64,000 nt of DNA from Nelumbo lutea (lineage: Eukaryota > Streptophyta > Magnoliopsida > Proteales > Nelumbonaceae): assembly GCA_022828595.1 (NCBI GenBank), contig JAKGHH010000004.1:79574270-79638269 (forward strand), in the 5' to 3' direction. The notes below the pieces were generated by a model. That model saw nothing but the letters and a program-made list of their open reading frames with translations. It had not been told where the DNA came from and made no database searches. Positions 1-11,852 of the stretch are shown one piece after another. How positions within the stretch are numbered: the stretch's first letter is position 1; every line of letters starts with the position of its first letter. The position numbers and the translations under genes were made by a program.

Positions 1-5
1 TGTAA

Positions 6-497
6 GTTAGTCCTTTCCAAAATGCATGTTGATCTCCAATAAAGCAAGGGTAACAGTTCAATCCATGTTTAGAAACAAAGGTCTTCATTCATATTTGAAC
101 TCTGTAACTTTTATTAAATAGTCCTTGACCATTTAAAGGTTAGATCAGTTCTGAGAAAGAATCATCTAAATGCCCAAAATCAGGCTCCATCACAACATAA
201 AGGCTAGAGCATTTGCACCTAGAATAAGCAACCCATTCAGATGCATCCAAAGTTAGTCCTTTCCAAAATGCATGTTGATCTCCAATAAAGCAAGGGTAAC
301 AGTTCAATCCATGTTTAGAAACAAAGGTCTTCATTCATATTTGAACTCTGTAACTTTTATTAAATAGCCCTTGACCATTTAAAGGTTAGATCAGTTCTGA
401 GAAAGAATCATCTAAATGCCCAAAATCAGGCTCCATCACAACATAAAGGCTAGAGCATTTGCACCTAGAATAAGCAACCCATTCAGATGCATCCAAA
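6..497. repeat. Tandem duplication of a 246-bp unit (intron 13 of the ACBP gene)
   Basis: Bases 6-251 and 252-497 are nearly identical copies (I see one clear mismatch, near 128/374). The unit is not a kelch exon and is not a multiple-copy satellite in this window. An open frame of 64 codons on the minus strand spans the first junction, but it resembles nothing I recognise. The repeat lies in the last, incomplete intron of the acyl-CoA-binding protein gene. Confidence 0.9.
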
Positions 498-498
498 G

Positions 499-1145
499 GT
501 AGGATAGTTCATTAACAGATGATATGGTCATGGCTGGAGTCACTCATACTGAGTTGTATTGGAGGATTATCTTCCCATGCTAATCTTTCTGTGACATTAT
601 ACATTGTCTAGTAGCCTTGTGGCTTTCTACAACTATGCTCACTCAAGTCTTGTCTTCTGGGGAGAGTTAATGAGTACTTTCTGAACATATGCACTTGAAA
701 ATTTTTAGCTTGTTTTTAGGAGTTAAGCATCTATTTCAAATCAGGGCATGTAACTCAGCTATCCCAATCTCAAGCCTGATGGTACTTAAATGGCAATGTT
801 TTGGAGACACCTGCTGTCATGTATATCCATCATTTATCATCCAATTTATTGCATTAAATTAATTACATTCTTTATTACTGATGAAAAAATAAAAATACAA
901 AGAACAAAAAATCATTATGAAACCACAATGTGCAGTCCCTAAGCATTTGCATTGTAGAAGTTGCATACTGCAATTAGGATTTCAAGTAGTTGACATCCAA
1001 AATCAAAACAAATTTTTACAGTGATATGATGTTTTAGGAACATATTTGTACACACTGCAACAATTAGGATGTGACCTCCAATGGAATGTATAATATATGC
1101 ACATACACACGGCAGATAATATGATCCATTAAAAAACAAAAGTTC
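499..1145. other. Intron 13 sequence without recognisable features
   Basis: AT-rich sequence with no open frame that matches the kelch protein and no clear mobile-element ends. The next expected exon of the host gene is not found here, so it must lie left of the window. Confidence 0.6.
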
Positions 1146-1162
1146 CATTCCAGTTCTTTTCC

Positions 1163-1352
1163 TTTTTTTTATCAATAACTCGCAGATTTTATTAAAATAG
1201 ATAAAAAACACAGGTACAAGAGAAGGGAGATAAACACTCTTATCTCACCATACAAAACAACAAAACAAAAAGTCAGTTACAAAATAGCCCAAAACAAAGA
1301 GTCCCTATAAACCCCTTAATGTTTTTTGTTAACCATTTGAATTTCCTCTTCT
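1163..1352 (-). mobile_element. LINE 3' end, strongly 5'-truncated
   Basis: On the plus strand it starts with a T-run followed by ATCAATAACTCGCAGATTTT, which is the reverse complement of the 3' end and poly(A) tail shared by the other LINEs in this window. It is flanked by a 17-bp duplication with one mismatch (1146-1162 and 1353-1369, core CAGTTCTTTTCC). Only the 3' untranslated part was inserted. Confidence 0.8.
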
Positions 1353-1554
1353 CATTGCAGTTCTTTTCCTTCCCATAAATTCACATTTATGTAATAAAAT
1401 ATGCTTTTAATTCATCTAAATTTGATGATTCTGAATTTCTTATTCAAAGCTATTCAGATGAAAGACATTTAAAATTTTGCTTGACTCAGGTTAATAAGTA
1501 CGTCTTTGCTATGCACCATCTCCTCATCCTTTCTCTTTAAATTGTTTTTCCTTA

Positions 1555-1871
1555 GGTTGTGTTTGGAAGCGATGTAAATCAAGAACGATGTAAATATTTA
1601 CACCGGTTTGGTTTTGTTGGCGTTTGGAAGGAGTGTAAATCAAGATCAATGTAAAACTCCACTCTGGTTCGGTTTTGTGTGCGTTACGATGGAGTGAAGT
1701 TTTACATCGTAAATTGACATAAAACTTCATCTAAAGCAGAGTTTTACATTGATAAAATCGATGTAAAATTCTGCTTTTCTCGTCACACTTTTCGAAATTC
1801 AAGCGGTCACATGCCAACAGTTTGATGTACTTTTACACCAATGACATTTTACGTCAGTTCCAAATGCAGCC
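1555..1871. mobile_element. Harbinger/Tourist-like MITE
   Basis: The ends form an imperfect inverted repeat: GGTTGTGTTTGGAA on the left and GGCTGCATTTGGAA as the reverse complement of the right end. A 3-bp TTA occurs on both sides (1552-1554, 1872-1874), as PIF/Harbinger elements produce. The inside repeats the word GATGTAAA in both orientations and has no coding capacity. Confidence 0.65.
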
Positions 1872-1905
1872 TTACCAAAAGGGAAAGAGATTTAGAGGAA
1901 CATAC

Positions 1906-1994
1906 CTCACTAGCAAGCGGCACACGACCTTGAACAGTAGTTACAACTGACCAAATAAGTGTAGACATGTTAAGGACAATAGTTTCTGAGACAC
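1906..1994 (-). CDS. ACBP4: ACBP exon 13 (residues 420-449), last exon in the window
   Basis: It encodes VSETIVLNMSTLIWSVVTTV and ends GRVPLASE at a GAG|GTATGT donor. Relatives continue with another kelch strand, which is absent from bases 1-1905. Confidence 0.94.
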
Positions 1995-4900
1995 CTGCTA
2001 CAAGAAAGTGAAAGGCATGAGTATGAATTTCAAGTGTTAATATAAAAATGCAGCGTAGTTCCTCAGAATCAAAACTCAAAAGTGCTGACATTTTTAGCTC
2101 TGTCTTCCCTCACTACTCATTTACACATTTGCATTCAGAAAGTTCAATAACCAAATACAAACAAAAAAAAAAAAATTGAACTCTATTTGACAACTTAACT
2201 AAGCCTTGGCATTCCTTGGGATGTAAATAACATTTGGCTTTCTTCTTTTAAATTGGAAAGTGGGATAAGCAGGTAATCTTTCTTTATGGTCATTTGTAGA
2301 GCTAAGATTCCTCATGCACCCCTAGGTCATTCCCCTTCACATTTGTTTGTAAATACAAGAGGTAAGGAATCTATTTACTCATTCAATGTGATGAACTAGG
2401 ATGATTTGTTCCCACTTTCTTAGGTTTTAGAAATTACCTTCATTTTCCTCTTAAAAAACTGACATGATGACATAATGGTAGCTTTTTCTAGGGTCAGAGG
2501 AGAATACTTAATGTCAATAATTGCAATGCATACTTTAATTTGAACTATATTAAAAAAGAAACTTTCTAGAATATGTTTAACTGGAAGAATCAAGGTCAGA
2601 ATTGCTTGTTTAGAGGTGGCAAGTGGCAAGTGGCAACTAAGGAATGGGATTGGTTCCATCAGATGATATGCTAAGGAATTACTAGACAGTGGCAACCAAA
2701 CCCAACTTTGATAAACTATTTTGCTTTCTCGGGCCCATTGGAACATGATAAAGAAGAGGTATTGGTTCTTATCGACAAAATTTACTGTCAAGCGAAGATC
2801 TCTTTTTTTTATCAATAACATCATCTTCATTAAATTAAGAGAAGAGAGGGAATAAGTATACGAAGGGGGAGATAAAATAACTTAGCTCCCCAAAAACAGA
2901 AAACACAGGGAATGCAAAGAAAAATATTAAAAACTAGCCCAAAAAACAGCTTCCCTATTCACTCCTTGATTGGCCAACCCATCTGCAAATGAGTTGCCAC
3001 TCCTCTTCACCTAGCTGTACCGAATCTCAATGTCCCTACCCAGCCATAAGAACTGTTTTTTTTTCATTGTTAAAGTTCCACAAACCACTGTCCTCTGTCT
3101 TCAACCAACTAACCACCACCTTCGAATCACCTTCCAGAATCGAGCGAAGATCTCTTGATAGAAAGTTCATGTTCATAACCATACAAATGGGAACAAACAG
3201 CTGAACATTCATAAACCTTGGGGCAAACTTTACTTCCTTTTTTCTTACTATTAAAACTCAATACAGTAATAGTTGTGTTTATAAGTGTGCAAAAGTGAAT
3301 GCACCATGCACTGATGCAAAAGCAAATTTGTTCAAAAAGAAAGATGCAAACCCAGTTCAGTTTTTCACTCATAAATTTACAGTGTCTTGTTGGGTTCTGA
3401 TGGGTGCAAATACGAATCTCAAGGCTGGAATCAACATATTTTACTTTGACCAACTTTAACTTTGAGTACAAAGTTTGCTTCCATTTTTTGGAAGCAAACT
3501 CTGCTCTCATTTTGAGTGCAAAAACAAATTTATCTTCATTTTAAGTATAAAACACATGCTTACCAAAGCCAGAAAAACCAAACCATAGTGTGCAAATTCA
3601 CTTTAGTTCTGCATTTGCACTCTTACCAAATGCAGCCTATTGTTGAAATAAAAGGTTATAAGACCCCTCCAATCAAAGCAAGTCAAAACAAAGAGATAAA
3701 GATACATAGCTTACAGATGAAACACCATAGATACAGACATACAGTACACACATCATGATATCAAAAAAACAGCAATGTCTACAGTATCTTTTTGCACTAG
3801 TGTGTTTGTCAAGAACCAGCAATCATTTACCAATAAGTCCTATGATACAAAAAGACAAAAGCTTTCATGACCAGAAATCGAAATACACGATAACATACCA
3901 CTCTTATTATCACCTCCACCAACAATGAACCAGTTCTCTCCAACTGTAACACCTGCATGTCCAGCCCGTGGAGTTGGTATTTCACCTTGTTGAGTTGGTC
4001 TTGACCATTCCATCTGCAACATCCATAACATGAACACTGTCAATGATAACATTCCATAAAATGCAATTAGACAGGTGCCAGAGAAAGCAGATAGCTTACA
4101 CTCTGCAAGTCAAGAACATGCAGATCATTAAAGCATGTAGCATGTGAACCCCCACCAAAGATAAGAAGGTACCGCTCTGCATGCACTGCAGCAGCATGAT
4201 CTGACCTTGGAGAAGGAGGGACTCCCCTACAAAATAATGAAGGTAAGTAAGATTCCAGTTTCATTGAAATTAAAACCTAATATGGTCATTCTCTTACAAG
4301 GTACAATTAGCTCCATGAGTTGGTCTGAAGTTTGTATTAGGTACAAATAAAGAAGATATTTGAGAAGAGTAATTTTTGAAGACAATAAGAGTAGATATAT
4401 GATTAACAAGGAGAAAGAAAAGGCAAATAAATAGATAAAATCACATCAATTTATAAGGGAGTGGCAACAGTCATCATACATTGTGTTAATAAAGGGGTGG
4501 AAGTGTTCAAACTTCAAACACATTGAAGATATGGGGCTGCAAGTATTTCTAAATGGAAGCATTAGAGAACCACTGGGACATTTGTTCTGAACTCATTCTG
4601 TATCATTGGTTTCTAATAGGGGGCACAAATGTGAGTTTTTCAATTCAAGAGAAGAGTCTTACACAGCATCAATTTCATCCCAGGTCATGGTCTCAAGATC
4701 AAGAACATGCAGATCGTTCAGGAGAGATCTCTTTGCATCTTCACCACCAAACATGACTAATGTTGTACCAACTAGAGTGACTGACTGACCACCACGTGAG
4801 ACCTGTAAAATGTAAGTAAATATATATGAAACAAACAAAAATATCATGGAAACAGAGAAATAACAAACCAAGTGAAATGAGGTAGGCAAGATGGTACTTC

Positions 4901-7900
4901 AAGAAATAAAAATTTTCCTCGTAAAGAAATGCAATCACAAAACAGCACACAAAATACTTAAAATCTAATCATGCATTTTGAAGTTTTTATCAAAATTATG
5001 TTTTTAGTGGGATCCTGAACTCTAGATGTTAGTGGGAAATCATCCAACCCTGATAAAGCCATACTTACAATTCATATGGTTCCATTATTATTTTTTGTTA
5101 GGGGAGGGGGGAAATGTGTATAAAATACCGGTGCTTTTCCATAAGTCGTTAGGGTTGACCACGTACACATTTGCAGATCGAACGCCTTCACTGTCATGAG
5201 AAAACAAATTAGAATAAGTAAAAAGCATAAGAAAGATGGCACGTTGCTAAGTTAAAATATGACTATATGGACAAGAAAACAATATGATTACCTGTTACAG
5301 TCTCAGAAGGGTCCTTTGTATGTCCCGCAATGGAAAGAAGTTTATTTTCCCACGGTATCTACAGGAAAAATAAATGATGAACTAATGCCACTATCCACTA
5401 AAAAAGGGTCATGTACCAGTCAAAAACATTCACTAAAAGTGGACATTGGCATCACACTGAATTCTGAGTATTACACACAACCGATTTACTAGTTCCTTGC
5501 AGAACCTCACATGTAAGTTAGAAAACTAGCAAATTCAAAACCTCATAACACACTAACCAAGGAATGACCAGCACATGGGGCCGATAGTACTGGAGATGAA
5601 GATTCTGAAGACTCAGTTCCCGCCCTAATCTCTACCTTGGACCATGTCAAACTTCTCAAATCCAAAACCTGCATTCACCCAAAGTTGAAGGAAAATCTTA
5701 TCTATGGCAACCTGGGCACATAAGCGAAACTGAAAAACTAGTTAACTTAGCACTGGCAACCTATGCTATCCAAATATGGCAAGAACACAACTAGACAAAA
5801 TATAGATTTTACACTAAAACTTGAAGTATCTAACTCGACGTGACATGACACCACTGTATAGGTATCCAAGTATCATATATGGCCAAAAGGCAAGGTAAAT
5901 AAAATAATTATCTACAACCACAAATCTGTGCATGTGTGCATTGAGAATCTCCTACATTAATACAGGAATCCGGTACATAATAATTCTGGAGCAATAGTTC
6001 CTTCATACATTTTTTTATTGGAAACCAACAGTAAAATTTATTCATTTGTGGAAAAAGAATGTGTTATGTACAAAAAGTACCAAGCACTCCAAAAGAAAGT
6101 GGCTAACTTCTACTACCACCTAGCCCCTTCCTGTAGTGATTACTATTAGTGAGTATATAACAGTACCCTCCATTGTCTGAGGGCTGTTCAGTAAAGGTTG
6201 AAGTGGCTGAACTGAATGACTGATTGCTTTGTCATTCACTAAATTAATTAATTAATAAAATATTATCAGTAAAGAAGAATAAATTTTATTAAGTTGAAAA
6301 AAATATACAGCCAGCAGGAGAATACAAACACAACAATTGAAAAGAATTACAAAACTGCCCAGAATAGATCTCGTCTATACACTCCTTGTTTTGCTAGCAA
6401 GTCAGCATCCCATTTGCAGTCCTAATCCAAGTGAAAGTGGCATTGAGCTCCCTTGCTAAACTTTCAATCTCTCGCAAGGAATGTCTATAAATCCAGGGAG
6501 CGTTACCTCTGAAACTGGACCAAGAAATCACCAGTTTTGAATCTCCTTCAACCTCCAAAATTTTAAAATCTGCTTGTTTGGCTAGTTTTAATCCCTGCAA
6601 AAGAGCATGAAGCTCAGCCTTTATGGAGTCACCTTCCCCTACAGGCCCTGAATACATAGCCAGAACATTGTTTGTTGAGTCTCTGAAAACACCCCCTATA
6701 CCTGCCAATCCCGGATTCCCTATGGAACTGCCATCAAAGTTCAAACTTTAACTTATTGGCAGGGGGTTTCCATTCCATCACCATCTTTTCTTTCTTCTTA
6801 GTTGAACATGCCACTTCTTTCCAAGCCCACAGGATATCAGCCACAGAGAAGCTTTAGAACAGCTTGAGTGTTTTTATCCAATGAGCAACTTTTATCTTTC
6901 CAGCTTCCACCAACTCTTCTTTTGGTCTGTGTAGAAACCACTGATGTGGTCCCCACCTCTTTCTATTGTACTCGTATACAACTACTAGTTATTTAAGTGT
7001 CAGTCCACAATTAGTTGTTACTCTTTTATTAGGACTTTAATCTTTTATTAGGACTTTAATTGTTGTCTTTTATTAGGATTTTAATTTTGCCATGTAAGCA
7101 GTCTTATCCTTACTTCAGAATTAATATAAATAGAAAGAGGGAGGCGGCAGATTAAGCATCCTCTTCTTTTCTGAAACCCTTCCTTCGAAATCTTCTTCTC
7201 TTCTTTTCTCTTTCTCCTCTCATTCTCTCTTTTCATCCTCTTAATTTCCTGTTGATTATACACCACAGCTTGGGCTGTCAGTAGTCTCATATGACTACAG
7301 CCTGCATTTGCCATTAAATATTCTTGCATTCCTTTCCCCCCAAATTGTCCATGCCACAGCTGCCCTCACTGATATCCACATTGTTCTTCCCTTTGTCGGC
7401 TGCATTAGGAAGTTTGGGTTGAAGAGGCTCACTACATCCTGTGGGGAGCTCCGCCTGCAACCAAACAGAGAGCAAATAGACTTCCAAACAAAAAGCACAT
7501 AAGGACAGTGGATCAGTAAGTGAGAGAGGGATTCACCATTCACAAAACAAAGGAAGCACACATGAGGGAGAGGCACATATGAGGCCTCCTCATTTGAAGC
7601 ATATCACAGGTGTTCACCTTTCCAAGGAACATTTCCCATCAAAGAGTTTGAACTTTGGGTGGAATGGGCTTACTCCAAACCTCTTTCACCAAAAAATCCC
7701 CCCCAGAAGAATATGCACAAGGGAAGGGAGTTAAAGAATGCAACACAGGAAAAAGAGACATCGGAAGAAGTGGACCAGACTCTAGTGTCCTCCAAAGATT
7801 GGACTAGAAAATCTGAATTGAGGTTATCAAAAAGGATTAATAACCTTTCACACTCACAATCCCTTAGACCTCTCCCAAACCAAAAGTCCCAATTCGCACC

Positions 7901-10900
7901 GGATTGAGAAAAGGTGATGAAACTTGAGATAGGTCTCTTCTTATAGTCAAAAATCAAGTAAAGATCGGGGAAAATAGAACAAAAAGGAGAGTCACCCCAC
8001 CAAAGGTCTTCCCAAAACAGAACCCTAGAACCACAACCCACATCATGACTAATGAAATTAAGAAAAGTTGGATATACCTCTTGAATTGCTTTTCAAGGAG
8101 AGTTCAAGGTAGATGTCGAAGCAACCTTTGCATTGCAGCCATTATTCTTAGCCCATGAATGCTTTCAATAACCTTGTGCCACAGCCTGTTTCTTCCAATG
8201 GAAACCTCCAAAGCCGCTTTCCTAGCAACGAAGAATTCCTGTGAATTAAATTCCCCAACCCTAAACCTCCCTCTTCTTTTGTCTTGCAAACTTCTTCCCA
8301 CTTTACTAGATGGTCTCTCTTTTCATTCTTGGGCTCCCAGAGAAAGTCCCTCATAAGTTTCTCTAACTCCCTTGCTACCCTCACTGGGACTCTAAAGTGG
8401 ACAAGAAATAAACTAGGAGGTTCACTAATGATGCTCTAATTAAGGTTATCCTTCCACCAATGGATAACTAATTTCTCTTCCACATAGCCAATTTCTTCAT
8501 AAATCTCTCCACCACTAGTTTCCAGAAAACCTCTGATCTAGGGTGTCCACCCAAGGGTAAACCTAGGTACTCTAAAGGCCATTGTTTGATCTCACACCCT
8601 AACATCTCTGCTATCACCCTCAGACTTTCATCATCCAGATTTATCCCTGCTACACAACTCTTTACCCAATTAATCTTCAAAGTGGAGACTGATTCAAAGG
8701 AACTAATGACTTCTCGCAGATTTGAAGCAGATTCAAGGTTGCCTTCCTCACGAAATAGAATGGTATCATCAGCAAACTGCAAATGAGTTACAGCAACCTC
8801 CTAGCTTCCTACCGTCCAGCCTTTAAACAGATTATTCTGATCTGCCATCAAAATCATCCTGCTTGGGACATCTGCAATTGATGTGAAAGAAAAGGAGAAA
8901 GGAGGTCCCCTTTCCTCAATCCCCTTTTAGCTAGAAAGTAATCTCTTGCCACACCATTAATCAAAATCGAATATTGTACAGACCTTAGACAACCCTTCAT
9001 CCACTTCCTCCACCTCTCCCCTAACCCAACTTTCTCCATGACTACCAAGAGGAAAGACCAATCCACAAAGTCATAGGCCTTCTCTATGTCCAGCTTACAC
9101 ACCAAACCCTTCCCTTTCCTCCTCTTTTCTACAACACATTCATTGGCCACCAGGATCGGGTCTACAATTTGTCTCCCTTCAACAAAGGCTGCTTGTTGTT
9201 GTGAGATTTCCGCTAGTAACACCCCCTCTTTAGTCTCCTTGCTAGCACTATGATTTTATAGAGACTACCCACATGGCTAACAGGTCTGAAATCCTTGGGA
9301 ACTTTTGCTTCCTTCTTCTTAGGGATTAAAGCAATGGAAGTTGAGTTTATTCCTCGGGAAATTTCCCCTTCCAGAAAGAATTCATTGAAAACTTCAAGGT
9401 CTCTTTTGATCAACTCCCAACACTATTGAAAAAAGGCCATGGAGAAACCATCCGGCCCAGGGGCCTTTGACCTATCCATTGGGAAGATTGCCTCTTTTAT
9501 TTCCTCTGAAGTAAAAACACTCTCCAAAGCTTTTGCCTCAGTTTCAGACACCTTATCCCACTGAAGATCTGGAGCACTATTGAAAAAAGGCCATGGAGAA
9601 ACCATCCGGCCCAGGGGCCTTTGACCTATCCATTGGGAAGATTGCCTCTTTTATTTCCTCTGAAGTAAAAACACTCTCCAAAGCTTTTGCCTCAGCTTCA
9701 GACACCTTATCCCACTGAAGATCTGGAGGCAATGGGCTTCTCTCCCCCTGGTTCAGATAAACACTCTTAAAATGGTCAACAAAGGTCATTAATCACTTCT
9801 TCCTTGGTAGTCTCTATGCCATCCACCTCCAATCTATCAATCTGGCTTTTTCTTCTTCTTCCACGGGATAAGGAGTGAAAAAATCTTGTATTGCCATCCC
9901 CTTCTAGGAGCCATTTGCATCTAGACGTCTGCCTCCGCGAAATCTCTTCCTTTCTAAGGATCTCTTCTAAATCATATTTTAGCTTCCACCTTTCCTCTCT
10001 CCCTTCGCTACTCAACAATCTAAGAGCTTCTTTTTTATCTAACTCCTCAATTCTTGACAGAATTTTTCCTTTTGACTCCTCCACCTTCCCAAAGAGGTTC
10101 TTGTTCCATTCCTTTATTTTCTCTTTTAAAACCCTTAGTCTCCTCAAGAAATTTATCTCTTTCTTACCTCATCCTCTCTCTAGCTCCCTCCACCAACAGT
10201 TGATATTCTCAACAAAGGTGGGATCCTCTAGCCACATGTTTTCAAACCTGAAAGAAGAGGGGCCACCAAGCAATGTTCCTTGGGTTAGACAAATAGGGCA
10301 ATGATCCAAAGTAACTCTAACCAATGCTTTGGAAACAAGATCCTCCCACATAATCTCCCAATCCACCGAAATATTTGTCAACACTCAACTTCAGTTATGG
10401 CCATTAACGAGCTTAGGACCTCCTTAATAATTTAATCATTAAAGGACAAACCAACAAGTCATTGTTCATCAACTTCAATTGTTATCAAACAGTCCCTTGG
10501 TGTAATGGTAAAATCTCTGGCCAACAAGCATGAATGGGGGTTCAGGTCTGAGTAACCACTTTGTGACAATAAAAGAAGAGAAGAAGAAGATAAGAAGAAG
10601 GTTAGGATCCAGTCTACTCCTCCCAAGACTCCAGATAGCTGGGACAACATTAGGTAATGGTGTTTATATTTACCCCTTCCTTGGATAAAGTAGCAGCAAA
10701 ACCATATTCTGGCCTTTAATCCCATTTCCAGAGAAAGTGTTTTATCTCTCATGATATGTTGATATTGTCAGAGGGTGGGCCTTGGTGCAACGGTTGGGTT
10801 GCTCCATTGTAACCTGGGTGACCAGGGTTCAAACCTTGGAAACAGCTTCTCTGTATGTGCAGGGTGATATGTTGATATTGCCAGAGGGTGGGCCTTGGCG

Positions 10901-11817
10901 CAACGGTTGGGTTGCTCCATTGCAACCTGGGTGACCAGGGTACATCTGTCCCTCCCCAGACCCCACATTGGCAGGAGACTCATGCACTGGGCTGCCCTAT
11001 ATGTTGATATTGCCACAATTCTTGCCTATTGTTCTCACCCTAGAGTCCCCTTCCACCTTTTGGTTCCCTGACAATTCAGCTCTCATGGAATCCCCATTAA
11101 CAATAGGCCCTGATATAATTCCTTCATACATTATAAGAGACAATACAGGTTCAACTAATAGCTGGTCATAAATATGTATGTATATGTATTAAAAAAGTTC
11201 AAAAAATGGCTCACTATTTACACAAATGTTGCAAAAAGGCAACTACCACTACAAGCAAATAGAAAACATACCTGGAGATCATTAAGGTAACGACCATTAT
11301 GGTTTCCACCAAAAATATACATTTTATCTTGAACCACTGCTGCTCCGTGCTACAAAGATTGAAAGGACTCAGTAAAAGAATGGTTCACATTTTTTGATAC
11401 AAAAGCAGCACATAATAAGAACATGAACAGAGCATTAAGAGTGCTCAAAAGAGGATCGATACCTCATATCGGGCTTTTGGACGTTGACCAGATATAGAAG
11501 GTGCAATCCATTGATCATAAACCTCAACTGAACCAAGGCCCTCCAAGACAACATCCTTATCTTGAGTCTCCAATAGACTCCCATTTTCAGCGGAAATAGT
11601 CTTTGGCTCAGGAAAAGAGTCCCCATTCTGAGTGACAACTTCAAATTTTTGAGTCTGAAAAAATAATAATCAAAACATAGTAAAATATGGCCTCCACTGT
11701 GAAAACAGCAAGATGGTAGGCAGCCCTACCAAAAAAAAATTGTTTGCTTAAAAGCATGGTTGTTATAATTAATAGTGCCTTGTTCACTTTTTCCTGGCTA
11801 GAAGGGTATGGAATTGG

Positions 11818-11852
<35 letters not shown>

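Larger units (their letters stand above)
6263..10384 (-). pseudogene. L1-like LINE ORF2 (endonuclease end, RT, zinc-binding, RNase H), degenerate
   Basis: Read from 10384 downwards it gives: the end of the endonuclease domain (10169-10384, GPSSFRFENMWLEDPTF); the linker (9776-10147, WLLEGDGNTRFFHS); reverse transcriptase (about 8468-9789, with KAPGPDGF, the first catalytic Asp in KLDIEKAYD and the FADD motif in MQFADDTILF near 8770); the zf-RVT region (7295-8041, FWEDLWWGDSPF and AVAWTIWGERNARIF); and RNase H (6394-6744, NFDGSSIGNPGLAGIGGVFR, EGDSKLV). Frameshifts and stops separate these blocks, a 154-bp duplication interrupts the RT, and a solo LTR interrupts the region between zf-RVT and RNase H. 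The 3' tail AATAAAATTTATTC ends near 6263. No flanking duplication was found. It cannot make a working protein. Confidence 0.88.
6012..11118 (-). mobile_element. Outer LINE insertion in intron 6, carrying nested elements
   Basis: A 14-bp duplication TTCCTTCATACATT occurs at 5998-6011 and 11119-11132. The left junction continues into a T-run (LINE poly(A) in reverse). At the right end the minus strand encodes an RNase H piece with NGDSMRAELS and VEGDSRV. The original LINE was therefore truncated inside its RNase H domain, and a second LINE (6263-10384), a solo LTR and SINEs later landed inside it. It fills most of intron 6 of the ACBP gene. Confidence 0.75.

Noticed and set aside
140..334. 64-codon minus-strand frame as a further ACBP exon
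   Set aside because: It has no kelch motif and no suitable splice sites in phase, and it straddles the junction of a tandem duplication.
10499..10830. Possible tRNA genes (A and B boxes near 10499-10553 and 10780-10830)
   Set aside because: No acceptor stem closes, and the 3' sequence matches SINE bodies. They are called SINEs.
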